Source of the DNA: CAZIVP01 sp964542915
Lineage (GTDB): Bacteria; Calditrichota; Calditrichia; Calditrichales; Calditrichaceae
Length of the DNA: 64,000 bases
Direction: 5' to 3'
Assembly (NCBI GenBank): GCA_964542915.1
Contig: CAZIVP010000010.1
Span: 62,001 to 126,000, forward strand
Shown: in pieces, positions 52,769 to 62,908 of the stretch
Position numbering within the stretch: the first letter of the stretch is position 1
How the letters are laid out: every line of letters starts with the position of its first letter
Program-made: the position numbers and the translations under genes
Notes under the pieces: model-generated
Seen by the model: only the letters and a program-made list of their open reading frames with translations
Database searches by the model: none
What the model was told of the DNA's origin: nothing

Positions 52769-53368
52769 ATGTACGAATACATTAAAGGGACACTCGCCCA
52801 GAAATCACCCACCAGCGCCGTTGTTGATGTTAACGGTATGGGGTACGCCGTGCATATTACGCTAAACACCTCTGAAAAACTTCCTGATTGCGGAGAAACA
52901 CTTGTGCTGAAGACCTATTTGCATGTGCGTGAAGACGCCATGTTACTTTTTGGATTTTCAGACAATGACGAACGGGAAGTATTTTTGGCGCTGCTATCGA
53001 TTTCCGGCATCGGGCCCAGGTTGGCGCAAACCATTTTATCCGGTATGAGCCCCGAAAAACTCGCGGCAGCTGTGCATCAAAACGATGAACACGCCCTGAA
53101 CGCCATCTCTGGAGTCGGGAAAAAGACCGCACAGCGGCTTATTGTGGAGTTGAAGGATCGCTTACCTCAAACCGTCGTACCCGAAAGCGGGCGTCTGCCG
53201 GAAGGGAGCGCGCCGGTCGCCGACGGATTTAATGAAGAGGCATTAATGGCGTTGATGTCGTTGGGATACAGTAAAATACAGGCTCAAAAAGCGATAGCCC
53301 GTGTTTTAAAACAGAACAAAACATTGACCATCGAAGAGTTGGTTAAAAAAGCATTGCAATCCGTTTGA
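52769..53368 (+). CDS. ruvA: Holliday-junction helicase subunit RuvA
   Basis: A 199-residue RuvA: MYEYIKGTLAQ at the start, FLALLSISGIGPRLAQTILSGM and LNAISGVGKKTAQRLIVELKD as the two helix-hairpin-helix motifs, and a C-terminal domain (EEALMALMSLGYSKIQAQKAIARVL). The ATG at 52769 matches the family N-terminus; a TTG at 52757 is also in frame. It targets RuvB to junctions. Confidence 0.96.
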   Translation: MYEYIKGTLAQKSPTSAVVDVNGMGYAVHITLNTSEKLPDCGETLVLKTYLHVREDAMLLFGFSDNDEREVFLALLSISGIGPRLAQTILSGMSPEKLAAAVHQNDEHALNAISGVGKKTAQRLIVELKDRLPQTVVPESGRLPEGSAPVADGFNEEALMALMSLGYSKIQAQKAIARVLKQNKTLTIEELVKKALQSV

Positions 53369-53379
53369 ATGTTAGCCTT

Positions 53380-54399
53380 ATGAGTGATATTGTTCGTCCG
53401 GGGAAACTCGAAGAAGATTTGGAATTTGAACTCAGTTTACGACCGCAGAAACTGAGTGAGTTTATCGGGCAAACAAAGGTGAAAGATAACCTTTCGGTAT
53501 TTATTGAAGCCGCACGTCAACGCCAGGAAGCGCTTGATCATGTTTTGCTGTACGGCCCGCCCGGTTTGGGTAAAACGACCCTCGCCATGATTCTGAGTAA
53601 AGAGTTAAACGTGGATATTAAATCGACTTCCGGGCCGGTTCTTGAGAGACCGGGCGACCTGGCCGGATTGCTGACCAACCTTAATGAAAAAGATGTTCTC
53701 TTTATTGATGAAATCCATCGTGTGAACAATGTCGTGGAAGAATACCTCTACTCGGCAATGGAGGATTTTTCCATATCCATATTAATTGATAAGGGTCCCA
53801 GCGCCCGATCGGTGCAGCTCAATCTGGCGCCGTTCACGCTGGTCGGCGCCACAACCCGCGCCGGCCTCCTTACATCGCCCATGCGGGCGCGCTTTGGCGT
53901 CGTCTTGCGTCTCAATTATTACGAAGCCGAAGACCTGTTCCATATCATCAACCGTTCTGCCCGCATACTGGACGTAAAAATTGATGAAGCGGGCGCCATG
54001 GAGCTGGCTAAACGTTCGCGCGGTACGCCCCGCATTGCCAACCGTTTATTGCGGCGAACACGCGATTTTGCTCAGGTTATGGCTGACAATCGAATCAACA
54101 AAGAAGTTGCCGATATGGCTTTAAAACGGCTGGAAGTGGATGAGAAGGGTTTGGACGAAATGGATAAAAAGATCCTCCTGACGATCGTGGAAAAATACCA
54201 GGGCGGTCCCGTCGGACTCAATACGATTGCCGTGGCTGTCGGTGAAGAGAATGACACGATCGAAGAAGTTTACGAACCTTTTTTGATCCAGCAGGGCTTT
54301 CTAAAAAGGACGCCGCGGGGGCGTCAGGTCACTTTGCTCACGTATGAGCATTTCGGAATTAAACCGAAATCACAAGGAAATCAGACCTCAATATGGTGA
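53380..54399 (+). CDS. ruvB: Holliday-junction branch-migration ATPase RuvB
   Basis: A 339-residue AAA+ ATPase. Walker A is YGPPGLGKTTLA, Walker B is FIDEIHR, the sensor-1 region reads FTLVGATTRAG and the arginine-finger/sensor-2 region is RSRGTPRIANRLLRR. The C-terminal winged helix ends near RGRQVTLLTYEHF. The ATG at 53380 gives MSDIVRPG. It begins 11 bp after ruvA. Confidence 0.97.
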   Translation: MSDIVRPGKLEEDLEFELSLRPQKLSEFIGQTKVKDNLSVFIEAARQRQEALDHVLLYGPPGLGKTTLAMILSKELNVDIKSTSGPVLERPGDLAGLLTNLNEKDVLFIDEIHRVNNVVEEYLYSAMEDFSISILIDKGPSARSVQLNLAPFTLVGATTRAGLLTSPMRARFGVVLRLNYYEAEDLFHIINRSARILDVKIDEAGAMELAKRSRGTPRIANRLLRRTRDFAQVMADNRINKEVADMALKRLEVDEKGLDEMDKKILLTIVEKYQGGPVGLNTIAVAVGEENDTIEEVYEPFLIQQGFLKRTPRGRQVTLLTYEHFGIKPKSQGNQTSIW

Positions 54400-54426
54400 A
54401 ATAAAGCTTCAGTAAGGAGTTGTAAC

Positions 54427-55458
54427 ATGAAGTTATCGGAATTTAAATTTGAAGTACCCAGAGACCTTATCGCACAATATCCTGTGAATAAAAGAGATGA
54501 ATCCCGCCTGATGGTTGTGAATCGTAAAAGCGGCCAGTTTGATCATCGCATTTTCAAAGATATTCTGGATTATGTGCAGGAAGGCGATGCCCTGGTCGTT
54601 AACGAAACGAAAGTATATCCGGCCCGTCTTTTCGGAACAAAAGAAAAAACGGACGCCCAGGTTGAATTGCTGTTATTGCGTCAGTTGGAAGAGAACATGT
54701 GGGAAGTGCTGGTCAAACCGGCACGCAAAGTGCGTGTTGGCAACCGGATCCGTATTACCGGTGATTTTGGCTGCGACGTGATTGATAATACCACATCGGG
54801 CGGTCGCGTCGTGCGGTTTGATTATAACGGAAACGATTTTTTCGACCTGCTCGACGAAGTAGGGAAATCGCCTCTGCCGCCGTATATCGAAAGGGAAGCG
54901 GAGGAAATCGATAAGGAAAAATATCAGACGGTCTATGCCCGAAGGATAGGCGCCGTGGCCGCCCCGACCGCCGGTCTCCACTTTACCGAAACATTATTAA
55001 AGCAACTTAGGGATAAAGGCGTTAAAATTATACCGCTGGTTTTGCATGTGGGTTTGGGTACTTTTCGCCCCATCAAAGTCGAAGATTTGTCCCGCCATCA
55101 GATGGATTCCGAATTCTTTGAAGTGCCCGAACAATCCGCCGAAAGCATCAATGAAGTGAAAACAAACGGTGGACGCGTTATCGCTGTCGGCACCACTACG
55201 GTGCGCGTGCTGGAGAGCGTCGCCAACGCCGACAATATGGTAAAAGCCGAACGGGGCTGGACCGATAAATTTATCTATCCGCCTTATAAATTTAAAGTGA
55301 TCGACTCGCTTGTTACGAATTTCCATTTGTCCGGTTCAACCTTGTTCCTGTTAACATGCGCCCTGGCCGGGAAAGAAACGATGCTGGATGCGTATCAGGA
55401 GGCGATTGAACGCCGCTATCGCTTTTACAGCTATGGCGATGCCATGTTGATACTTTAA
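54427..55458 (+). CDS. queA: S-adenosylmethionine:tRNA ribosyltransferase-isomerase QueA
   Basis: A 343-residue QueA: FEVPRDLIAQYPVNKRDESRLMVV, VNETKVYPARLFG, AVAAPTAGLHFTETLL, VHVGLGTFRPIKVED and VGTTTVRVLES are all family blocks. It makes epoxyqueuosine in tRNA. TAAGGAG site; 27 bp after ruvB, a common neighbour order. Confidence 0.97.
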   Translation: MKLSEFKFEVPRDLIAQYPVNKRDESRLMVVNRKSGQFDHRIFKDILDYVQEGDALVVNETKVYPARLFGTKEKTDAQVELLLLRQLEENMWEVLVKPARKVRVGNRIRITGDFGCDVIDNTTSGGRVVRFDYNGNDFFDLLDEVGKSPLPPYIEREAEEIDKEKYQTVYARRIGAVAAPTAGLHFTETLLKQLRDKGVKIIPLVLHVGLGTFRPIKVEDLSRHQMDSEFFEVPEQSAESINEVKTNGGRVIAVGTTTVRVLESVANADNMVKAERGWTDKFIYPPYKFKVIDSLVTNFHLSGSTLFLLTCALAGKETMLDAYQEAIERRYRFYSYGDAMLIL

Positions 55459-55484
55459 TCTGAAACGGTAGCCAAGAGGTTGAT

Positions 55485-55931
55485 GTGTTGCGGACAGGAA
55501 TCGGTCATGCCAAAGCAAACAAAGATCAGATATCTACGGCATCGGAAAAAGCCAAAGATTCCGTCCCGTTACCGAATGTACTAACTACCGTCGTCGAAAC
55601 GGCTCTGGCCGAGGCTCTCCTCGGAGCAGCCGCCGAAGGCGGTTTGTGCGATCATCCACAATGTCGGAAGGATGAAACGATTCAACTGGACGCGGTGGAG
55701 AAAGTTATTCATTACGCCGGATTCAAGATAATTAATGCCGATATGACGGTAAACGGTATTTCGTATGAGGGAAGACGTTTATTGTTTGGCCTTAAAGACC
55801 GTATTCTTCAGATGCTTTTTTTAAAGCAGGAACAAGTTAATTTGAAACCATCCATGCAGATCGCTTCCAATTCAACCAACGAATCGGAATGGATCGAGTG
55901 TTTCGCTACGGTTTTATTGGATAGGCGTTAA
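55485..55931 (+). CDS. Hypothetical protein between queA and dedA
   Basis: A 148-residue protein, probably from a TTG at 55485 with AAGAGG upstream. It has no signal peptide or membrane helix. A predicted helix with ALAEALLGAAAEGGLCDHP and a charged middle are seen, but no motif is recognised. Spacing (26 bp to queA, 16 bp to dedA) suggests it is part of that transcript. Confidence 0.6.
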   Translation: MLRTGIGHAKANKDQISTASEKAKDSVPLPNVLTTVVETALAEALLGAAAEGGLCDHPQCRKDETIQLDAVEKVIHYAGFKIINADMTVNGISYEGRRLLFGLKDRILQMLFLKQEQVNLKPSMQIASNSTNESEWIECFATVLLDRR

Positions 55932-55947
55932 AAAAAGAAAGACCGGT

Positions 55948-56577
55948 ATGGCGGATTTTCTAAACTCTATTTTCGATCAAATCAGCCCCATGACCGCTTA
56001 CCTGGTCTTATTTGTGAGTGCTTTTATCGAAAACACTTTCCCGCCCATTCCGGGCGACACGGTTACCGTATTAGGAGCATACCTTATCGTTCACGGCGGT
56101 CTCAATTTCTGGGGCGTATATATTTCCACAACGACCGGAAGTATTCTCGGTTTCTTCACCATGTATCTTATTGGTCTCAAATTTGGACGGCCTTTCATTA
56201 AGTCTAAATTAGCGGCGCGTTGGTTTAATGAGCGCCGTATACGTAAAACCGAGCAGTGGTTTGCCCGTTATGGTTACTGGGTGATCGCCGCCAACCGCTT
56301 TCTGAGCGGTACCAGGAGCGTGATATCGTTATTTGCGGGCTTTTTTCATCTTCGTCCGATCTATGTTTTGCTACTCGCCTCGCTCAGTGCGGTCGTCTGG
56401 AACGGCCTTTTGATAACAGCCGGGTACATGCTGGGCGTGAACTGGAACAGTATCATGACCATCATTCGAAATTATAACCGGGTGGTTATTGTAATAACCG
56501 TTCTTGTTGCTATCTACATTATTTACCGCAGAAGCCAACGTAAAAAACGCAAGGCGGCCAACCAGCCGAATAATTAA
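55948..56577 (+). CDS. DedA-family membrane protein
   Basis: A 209-residue polytopic protein with the DedA pattern: SAFIENTFPPIPGDTVTVLGAYL, GSILGFFTMYLIGLKFG, WFARYGYWVIAANRFLSGTRSVISLFAGFF and a positive C-terminus. DedA proteins move phospholipids or undecaprenyl phosphate across membranes. 16 bp after the hypothetical gene. Confidence 0.92.
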   Translation: MADFLNSIFDQISPMTAYLVLFVSAFIENTFPPIPGDTVTVLGAYLIVHGGLNFWGVYISTTTGSILGFFTMYLIGLKFGRPFIKSKLAARWFNERRIRKTEQWFARYGYWVIAANRFLSGTRSVISLFAGFFHLRPIYVLLLASLSAVVWNGLLITAGYMLGVNWNSIMTIIRNYNRVVIVITVLVAIYIIYRRSQRKKRKAANQPNN

Positions 56578-56747
56578 AATGCCTGCTTGCATTTTCTGTA
56601 TCATTACGTTTTACAAAAACAAAAATACGGGTCATCTTAAATTTGAATAACTCATTAAGAATATTTAACTTTCAAAGTTTAAAACTGTCGTACGAACAGA
56701 TTAACCGCAGCGTTAAAGAATCGAACTGAAAAAGATATGGGCTGATT

Positions 56748-58178
56748 ATGGAAAATATACGCGTTCGTTTTGCACCGAGCCCCACCGGTTTTGTACATGT
56801 GGGCAGTTTACGTACCGCTTTGTATAATTACCTTTTCGCCCGGCGCCATAAAGGTAAAATCGTTTTACGCATCGAGGATACCGACCGTAATCGTTACATC
56901 GAAGGCGCCGTTCAAAATCTGCTGGAGGTGATGGAGTGGGCCGGCATCAAATTTGACGAAGGTCCGGGGCAGGAAGGTGATTATGGCCCTTACTATCAAT
57001 CACAGCGCTTACACATTTATAAAGATAAAATAAGCGAACTCATCGAAGGCGGAAATGCCTATCCATGCTTTTGCAGTGCGGAACGTCTGGAGCGTATTCG
57101 CAGGGAACAGGCCGAAAAACAGGAATCGATTATGTATGACGGCCATTGCCGTGGCATACCTTTGGAAGAATCAAAACAAAGAATGGATGAGGAAAGCCAC
57201 GTTATTCGTTTGAAAATTCCCGCGGGTAAGACAAACGTAAACGACCGAATCCGTGGTAAGGTGTCGTTCGATAACGCTTTAATCGACGATCAGATTCTGA
57301 TTAAGAGCGACGGCTATCCCACTTATCATTTTGCCAATGTGGTGGATGATCATTTAATGCAGATTAATCATGTCATCCGCGGGGAAGAGTGGCTGCCAAG
57401 TACCCCCAAACACGTGATCCTTTACAAGGCCTTCGGATGGGAACTTCCCGTGTTTGCTCATTTGCCATTGTTATTGAACAAGGATCGCAGCAAGTTAAGC
57501 AAACGACAGGGCGATGTGGCTGTAGAAGATTACCAGAAAAAAGGTATTGTACCCCAGGCGTTATTAAATTTTGTAGCGCTTTTGGGCTGGAGCAGCGGCG
57601 ATGATCAGGAAATTTTTGGCAAAGACGAATTAATCGAATCGTTTTCACTTGAGCGGGTGAACAAATCCGGTGCGGTTTTCGATCTCGATAAACTTTACTG
57701 GATGAACGGCCATTATCTGCGCAATATGTCGGAAGAGGCTTACGTACTCGAGGCCTTAAACTGGTTGAAAAAAATCGGTCGCGATACCGGAGACGAGACT
57801 AAAAACCGGTCCATCGTTTTATCGGTTCGTAACCATATCGATAAGTTTAACGAACTGAAAGAGGCCACCGATCTGTTTTTCAGTGAGCGACTTTCCTATT
57901 CCAAAGAGGCCAGGGAATGGATACGGAACGATACCAGCCAGGCGGTATTTAAAACGATGTTGAACCACATCGATCAATACCCTCAATTACGCAGCGACGA
58001 TTTTAGAGAAATGATGAAAACGGTCCAAAAAGAGACGGGCATAAAAGGCAAACATCTGTGGATGCCCGTTCGCGCTGCCATAACGGGATTAACATCGGGG
58101 CCCGAGTTGCCGGTAGTGTTGTCGGTAACGGGTAAGGACCGTGTAAAATATTTATTACGTCAAGCAACAGAAGAATAG
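56748..58178 (+). CDS. gltX: Glutamyl-tRNA synthetase
   Basis: A 476-residue class I synthetase. The HIGH region is PSPTGFVHVGSLRTALYNYLFAR and the KMSKS region is DRSKLSKRQGDVAVEDY. LRIEDTDRNR and LLGWSSGDDQEIF are typical GluRS blocks. It charges tRNA-Glu. The presence of GlnRS downstream suggests this enzyme is discriminating. First gene of the gltX-ddl-cysS group. Confidence 0.96.
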   Translation: MENIRVRFAPSPTGFVHVGSLRTALYNYLFARRHKGKIVLRIEDTDRNRYIEGAVQNLLEVMEWAGIKFDEGPGQEGDYGPYYQSQRLHIYKDKISELIEGGNAYPCFCSAERLERIRREQAEKQESIMYDGHCRGIPLEESKQRMDEESHVIRLKIPAGKTNVNDRIRGKVSFDNALIDDQILIKSDGYPTYHFANVVDDHLMQINHVIRGEEWLPSTPKHVILYKAFGWELPVFAHLPLLLNKDRSKLSKRQGDVAVEDYQKKGIVPQALLNFVALLGWSSGDDQEIFGKDELIESFSLERVNKSGAVFDLDKLYWMNGHYLRNMSEEAYVLEALNWLKKIGRDTGDETKNRSIVLSVRNHIDKFNELKEATDLFFSERLSYSKEAREWIRNDTSQAVFKTMLNHIDQYPQLRSDDFREMMKTVQKETGIKGKHLWMPVRAAITGLTSGPELPVVLSVTGKDRVKYLLRQATEE

Positions 58179-58186
58179 GAATTGCC

Positions 58187-59194
58187 ATGCGTGTTGTCGT
58201 ATTAATGGGGGGCGACTCCACTGAACGTGAGGTATCTCTGGTAACCGGCGATCAGGTTGCTAAAGCTCTGGCCGAGAACGGCCATGAAATCATCAAAATT
58301 GATCCGGCCGCCACACGCGAGGAACAGACGGAACTCAATCAAGCCGATCAACACTGGATTGGAACGCATTATCCCGATTTTGAAATTCTGCCGCTGCACC
58401 GCAGCAGTCTCTATTTGAAGAATATTTTGATCATCAAACGACTCAAACCGGATATTGTGTTCAACGCCCTCCACGGCGGTAAAGGTGAAAATGGGTCCGT
58501 GCAAGCCATGCTTGATGCTGCCGAAATTCCGTATACCGGTTCCGGCCGTGTATCCAGCACCATCGCCATGAACAAAGATATCAGCAAACTCTATCTAAAA
58601 AACGCCCGCTTGCCGACGGCGCGGGTTCACGTCCTTGACAATCCTAACGCGTCAAGAAAGAAATTGAAGAAAATACAGTTTCCACAGGTCGTTAAGCCCA
58701 ATGATCAGGGCTCAACAATCGGAATAAAGGTCGTACAAAACTATGAAGAGATGGAGCAGGGCATACAGGAAGCCTTTAAGTATAGTAACAAAGTACTGGT
58801 AGAGGAGTATATCGGTGGGGCGGAGGTAACGGTGGGCATCATCGGATTGCGGACTTTGCCGCCGGTGCAGATTATTCCAAGCCATGAGGTGTATGATTAT
58901 GAATGTAAATATAATGAGGGCATGAGTCGTTATGTGGTGCCGGCCGAAATGAGTGAACAAGCAACGCAACATTTGCAGAGCTTGGCCATAAAAGCACACA
59001 AAGCCATGGAATGCAGCGGTTACTCAAGGGTGGATTTCATACTAAATGAACATGGAGACCCCTACATTCTGGAAGTAAATACGTTACCGGGATTTACCGG
59101 TACAAGCCTGGTACCGAAAGCGGCAAATGCAGCCGGCATTAATTTTAATGCCTTGCTGGAGATGATTTTGGAAGAAGCATTGGAAACCTCTTAA
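58187..59194 (+). CDS. ddl: D-alanine--D-alanine ligase
   Basis: A 335-residue ATP-grasp ligase: VVVLMGGDSTEREVSLVTGDQV at the start, FNALHGGKGENGSVQAMLDAAEIPYTGSG, QVVKPNDQGSTIGI, and YILEVNTLPGFTGTSLVPKAANAAG at the end. It makes the D-Ala-D-Ala dipeptide for peptidoglycan. It starts 8 bp after gltX, so the two are co-transcribed. Confidence 0.95.
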   Translation: MRVVVLMGGDSTEREVSLVTGDQVAKALAENGHEIIKIDPAATREEQTELNQADQHWIGTHYPDFEILPLHRSSLYLKNILIIKRLKPDIVFNALHGGKGENGSVQAMLDAAEIPYTGSGRVSSTIAMNKDISKLYLKNARLPTARVHVLDNPNASRKKLKKIQFPQVVKPNDQGSTIGIKVVQNYEEMEQGIQEAFKYSNKVLVEEYIGGAEVTVGIIGLRTLPPVQIIPSHEVYDYECKYNEGMSRYVVPAEMSEQATQHLQSLAIKAHKAMECSGYSRVDFILNEHGDPYILEVNTLPGFTGTSLVPKAANAAGINFNALLEMILEEALETS

Positions 59195-59218
59195 TATCAA
59201 ACCCTGCGGGGAGATGCA

Positions 59219-60685
59219 ATGTCGGAATTGACCATTTATAATTCGCTAACACGAAAAAAAGAAACGTTTACCCCCCTGCAGCCGGGATTTGTAGGTATCT
59301 ATGTTTGCGGACCGACCGTATACGATCATGCCCATATCGGCCATGCCAAAAGTTATGTGAGCTTTGACGCCATTGTCCGCTATTTTAGATTCCTGGGCTA
59401 TCGCGTGCGCTACGTTCAGAATATTACCGATGTGGGGCATCTGGTATCCGACGCCGATGAAGGCGAGGATAAAGTGGCTAAACAGGCCCGGCTGCAAAAA
59501 CTGGAACCGATGGAAGTGGCGGAACGCTACACCCGCAGCTATTTTGAAGACATGGATCGATTGAACGTACAGCGTCCCGATATCTCGCCGCGGGCCAGCG
59601 GTCATATACCGGAACAGATCGATCTGGTGAAACAATTAGTGGAAAAAGGCCTGGCGTACGAGGTGGAGGGCACCGTCTATTTCAATGTGCAGGCGTTTAA
59701 AGACTACGGTAAACTATCCGGACGAAAGGTGGATGAACTTATCGAGGGCGCCCGCATCGAGGTGCGCAAAGAGAAGAAACATCCCGCCGATTTTGCGCTC
59801 TGGAAGAAGGCCGACCCCCAACACATCATGCAGTGGAACAGCCCCTGGGGACGCGGTTATCCCGGCTGGCACGCCGAGTGTTCCGTTATGTCCACCAAAT
59901 ATCTGGGACAGCCGTTCGACATTCACGGCGGCGGGATCGAAAATATGTTCCCGCATCATGAGTGCGAAATTGCCCAAAGTGAAGGAGCGGAAGGGAAGCT
60001 CTTTGCCCGTTACTGGCTGCATAACAATATGGTAACGGTGGAAGGAACCAAAATGGGCAAATCACTGCACAATTTTATAACCATTAAAGATGCCCTGAAG
60101 GATTATACGGCTCTTGCTATCCGATTTTTCGTGTTGAGCAGCCATTACCGGTCGCCGTTGGATTTCAGCGAGGAAGCTCTGGTTGCTGCTCGAAAGGGAC
60201 TGGAAAAAATACACCAGAGTGTTCTGCGTCTGATAAAAAGCGATAGCGTTGAAGGAACAAACGAAACATCATTCGAACAAAACGTCGAACAATATCGCAG
60301 GCGTTTTGTCGATGAGATGAATGATGATTTCAATACCCCCCGTGCGATTGCCGCCGTTTTTGATTTCTTGAAGGAAATGAATCGCTGGTTGGATGCGCAT
60401 AAGGCTTCCATACCGGCCGGAACCAAACAGAAAATTTTAAACACACTGGAAGAGACGGTTGGCGATGTGCTGGGATTACTCCCATCGGACTACGGCCAAC
60501 TTGATACAACGCCGGAAGGCGATATCGAAGCAATTATGCATATACTACTTGATATCCGCCAGAAATTGCGAAAACAAAAACAGTTTCAATGGGCTGATGA
60601 AATTCGCGACCGTCTGATGGAATTGAATATTGAGATCAAGGATGGTCCCAAAGGGAGCACGTGGGAGATGAAGGCCGATCGGTAG
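59219..60685 (+). CDS. cysS: Cysteinyl-tRNA synthetase
   Basis: A 488-residue class I synthetase. YVCGPTVYDHAHIGHAKSYVSFD holds the zinc Cys and HIGH motif, WHAECSVMSTKYLGQPFDIHGGGIENMFPHHECEIAQ gives the other zinc ligands, and GTKMGKSLHNF is the KMSKS loop. It charges tRNA-Cys. GGGGAG site; 24 bp after ddl. Convergent with glnS. Confidence 0.97.
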   Translation: MSELTIYNSLTRKKETFTPLQPGFVGIYVCGPTVYDHAHIGHAKSYVSFDAIVRYFRFLGYRVRYVQNITDVGHLVSDADEGEDKVAKQARLQKLEPMEVAERYTRSYFEDMDRLNVQRPDISPRASGHIPEQIDLVKQLVEKGLAYEVEGTVYFNVQAFKDYGKLSGRKVDELIEGARIEVRKEKKHPADFALWKKADPQHIMQWNSPWGRGYPGWHAECSVMSTKYLGQPFDIHGGGIENMFPHHECEIAQSEGAEGKLFARYWLHNNMVTVEGTKMGKSLHNFITIKDALKDYTALAIRFFVLSSHYRSPLDFSEEALVAARKGLEKIHQSVLRLIKSDSVEGTNETSFEQNVEQYRRRFVDEMNDDFNTPRAIAAVFDFLKEMNRWLDAHKASIPAGTKQKILNTLEETVGDVLGLLPSDYGQLDTTPEGDIEAIMHILLDIRQKLRKQKQFQWADEIRDRLMELNIEIKDGPKGSTWEMKADR

Positions 60686-60709
60686 TTTTTCCGACCGGCT
60701 TGTAAACGC

Positions 60710-62422
60710 TTATCCGGCGGCGCCGGCTTTGTTTTTTTGGGATTTTTCAATACGCGCCCAAGTGTCTCGCAACGTCGCCGTTCGGTTGAAGACCAAATAA
60801 TCTTTTTTGGAATGCTTACTATCCACGCAAAAATAACCCTTCCGTAAAAACTGATATCGGGCTCCGGGCTGAGCGGCTGATAATCCTGGCTCTACCCAAC
60901 AATGTGCAATAATTTCAAGCGAATCGGAATTGATGTTTTGTGTGAAATCTCCATTCTCTTCCGTTTCTTCGGGATGTTCCTTAACAAAAAGATGGTCGTA
61001 AAGACGCACCTCAGCCTGAACGGCGTGAGCAGCCGATACCCAGTGTAATGTTCCCTTTACCTTGCGCCCGTCTTTGGACCATCCACCTCGTGTTTCGGGG
61101 TCATAGTGACACCGTAATTCTAAAATTTCTCCCGAATCATTTTTAATAACATCCGTGCAGGTGATGTAATATGCGTGCTTCAGCCGCACTTCTTTGCCCG
61201 GCGCCAGCCGAAACCATTTACGCGGCGGGTCTTCGCGGAAGTCATCCCGTTCAATGTATATTTCCCGCGAAAAGGGCAGCATGCGGGTTCCCATGCTTTC
61301 ATCTTCGGGATTATTAACTGCCTCGACTTCTTCACTTTTATCCTCGGGATAATTCTCGATCACTACTTTTACGGGATTCAAAACCGCCATAACCCGCATG
61401 GCTTTTTTATTCAGGTCCTCACGGATACAGTGTTCAAGCAATGCAATGTCCACAACGCTATTGCTTTTAGCCACGCCGATACGATCGGAAAACAGCCGGA
61501 TGGATTCAGGCGTGTAGCCCCGTCTCCGCAGTCCCGAAATGGTCGGCATTCGGGGATCGTCCCAGCCATCTACGTAACCTTCATTAACCAGTCGCGACAA
61601 TTTGCGTTTACTCATCACGGTATAATTGAGGTTGAGTCGTGCAAACTCAATCTGCTGGGGATGGAAAACGTTGAGTTGTTCCAGGAACCAGTCATACAGC
61701 GGGCGATGGTCTTCGAATTCGAGCGTACAGATCGAGTGCGTGATTTTTTCAATGGAATCCTCAAGGCCATGCGCCCAGTCGTACATAGGGTAGATGCACC
61801 ACTTGTCGACTGTACGATGATGGCTGGCGTGTAAAATACGATACATCACCGGATCGCGCATATTAAGATTGCCCGATTGCATATCGATTTTAGCCCGTAA
61901 TACTTTAGAGCCATCCGGAAATTCTCCCTGGCGCATACGCCGGAACAAATCCAAATTTTGATCGACGGAGCGGTTGCGATAAGGGCTTTCGAGGCCCGGT
62001 TTGGTAAGCGTGCCCCGGTATTCCCGTATTTGATCCGGCGTTAAATCGTCCACGTATGCCTTGCCTGCTTTGATCAACTGTTCGGCATATTCATACATTT
62101 GTTCGAAGTAATCGGATGCATAATATAGCCGATCTTCCCAATCGAATCCCAGCCAGCGTACATCTTCGATGATGGAACGAACGTATTCGTCTTCTTCTTT
62201 AATGGGGTTGGTGTCATCGAAACGAAGATTACACTTTCCACCATAATCTTCCGCCAGTCCAAAATTGAGGCAGATCGATTTAGCGTGGCCAATGTGTAGA
62301 TATCCGTTCGGTTCGGGGGGGAACCGGGTATGGACGCGACCACCAAAGCGTCCGGTTCGGTTATGTTCATCTATAACCACCTTAATAAAATTACCTGCTG
62401 CAGGGGTTTCGGTTTTGTCCAT
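60710..62422 (-). CDS. glnS: Glutaminyl-tRNA synthetase
   Basis: A 570-residue class I synthetase: FPPEPNGYLHIGHAKSICLNFGLA (HIGH), a catalytic core with CNLRFDDTNP and VMSKRKLSRLVNEG as the KMSKS loop, then the two beta-barrel anticodon domains. It charges tRNA-Gln directly. The ATG at 62422 follows AAGGGG; an in-frame start at 62506 would add a non-conserved extension. GlnRS is patchy in bacteria, so its presence is informative for phylogeny. Confidence 0.96.
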   Translation of the reverse strand: MDKTETPAAGNFIKVVIDEHNRTGRFGGRVHTRFPPEPNGYLHIGHAKSICLNFGLAEDYGGKCNLRFDDTNPIKEEDEYVRSIIEDVRWLGFDWEDRLYYASDYFEQMYEYAEQLIKAGKAYVDDLTPDQIREYRGTLTKPGLESPYRNRSVDQNLDLFRRMRQGEFPDGSKVLRAKIDMQSGNLNMRDPVMYRILHASHHRTVDKWCIYPMYDWAHGLEDSIEKITHSICTLEFEDHRPLYDWFLEQLNVFHPQQIEFARLNLNYTVMSKRKLSRLVNEGYVDGWDDPRMPTISGLRRRGYTPESIRLFSDRIGVAKSNSVVDIALLEHCIREDLNKKAMRVMAVLNPVKVVIENYPEDKSEEVEAVNNPEDESMGTRMLPFSREIYIERDDFREDPPRKWFRLAPGKEVRLKHAYYITCTDVIKNDSGEILELRCHYDPETRGGWSKDGRKVKGTLHWVSAAHAVQAEVRLYDHLFVKEHPEETEENGDFTQNINSDSLEIIAHCWVEPGLSAAQPGARYQFLRKGYFCVDSKHSKKDYLVFNRTATLRDTWARIEKSQKNKAGAAG

Positions 62423-62743
62423 AAATTTTCCCCTTATAAATCCGGTTTTGAGGGTTCCTTTTTTCGATAAACACCATATTTTAAAATAATCGAGTAATAA
62501 TGACAAATAAAAAGGGAATACCGACCGATAGAAATGGGTGGAAAGGAAGCTATAGAGGTACCCGGGTATTATAAAGAAGTACTGAGTGGCGGGCTTAATA
62601 TTACAGTGTGCATATACCAGTATTCCGTATAAATCTTCTCTTACACATAATCATTTTCATGGTATCTGTTGCCATACGGTTACTTTTAAGCGTTTACACG
62701 TCAATACACGAAGATAATCGAATATCGTTCAGTTTAGGTTTTT

Positions 62744-62772
62744 TTGACATTTGTTGAAAGTTCTGATATACT
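62744..62772 (+). promoter_or_regulatory. Sigma70-type promoter of the CotH-type gene
   Basis: A perfect TTGACA (62744-62749), 17 bp, then TATACT (62767-62772). Transcription would begin near 62779, about 185 nt before the ATG at 62964. Confidence 0.72.
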
Positions 62773-62908
62773 GATAATGTATAAGAGCATAATGTAAAAT
62801 TTGTAGGTAACATAAAGTGGGAACGTGAAAGACAGAGTCAAATCATTAAATTTGTGCAAAAAATTAAGGTGTCGCTCCCTGAATTAAACTTAAGAAAGGA
62901 GCAACACT

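Noticed and set aside
61175..61834. 219-codon open frame on the plus strand
   Set aside because: Antisense to glnS, whose reading frame is clearly coding throughout.
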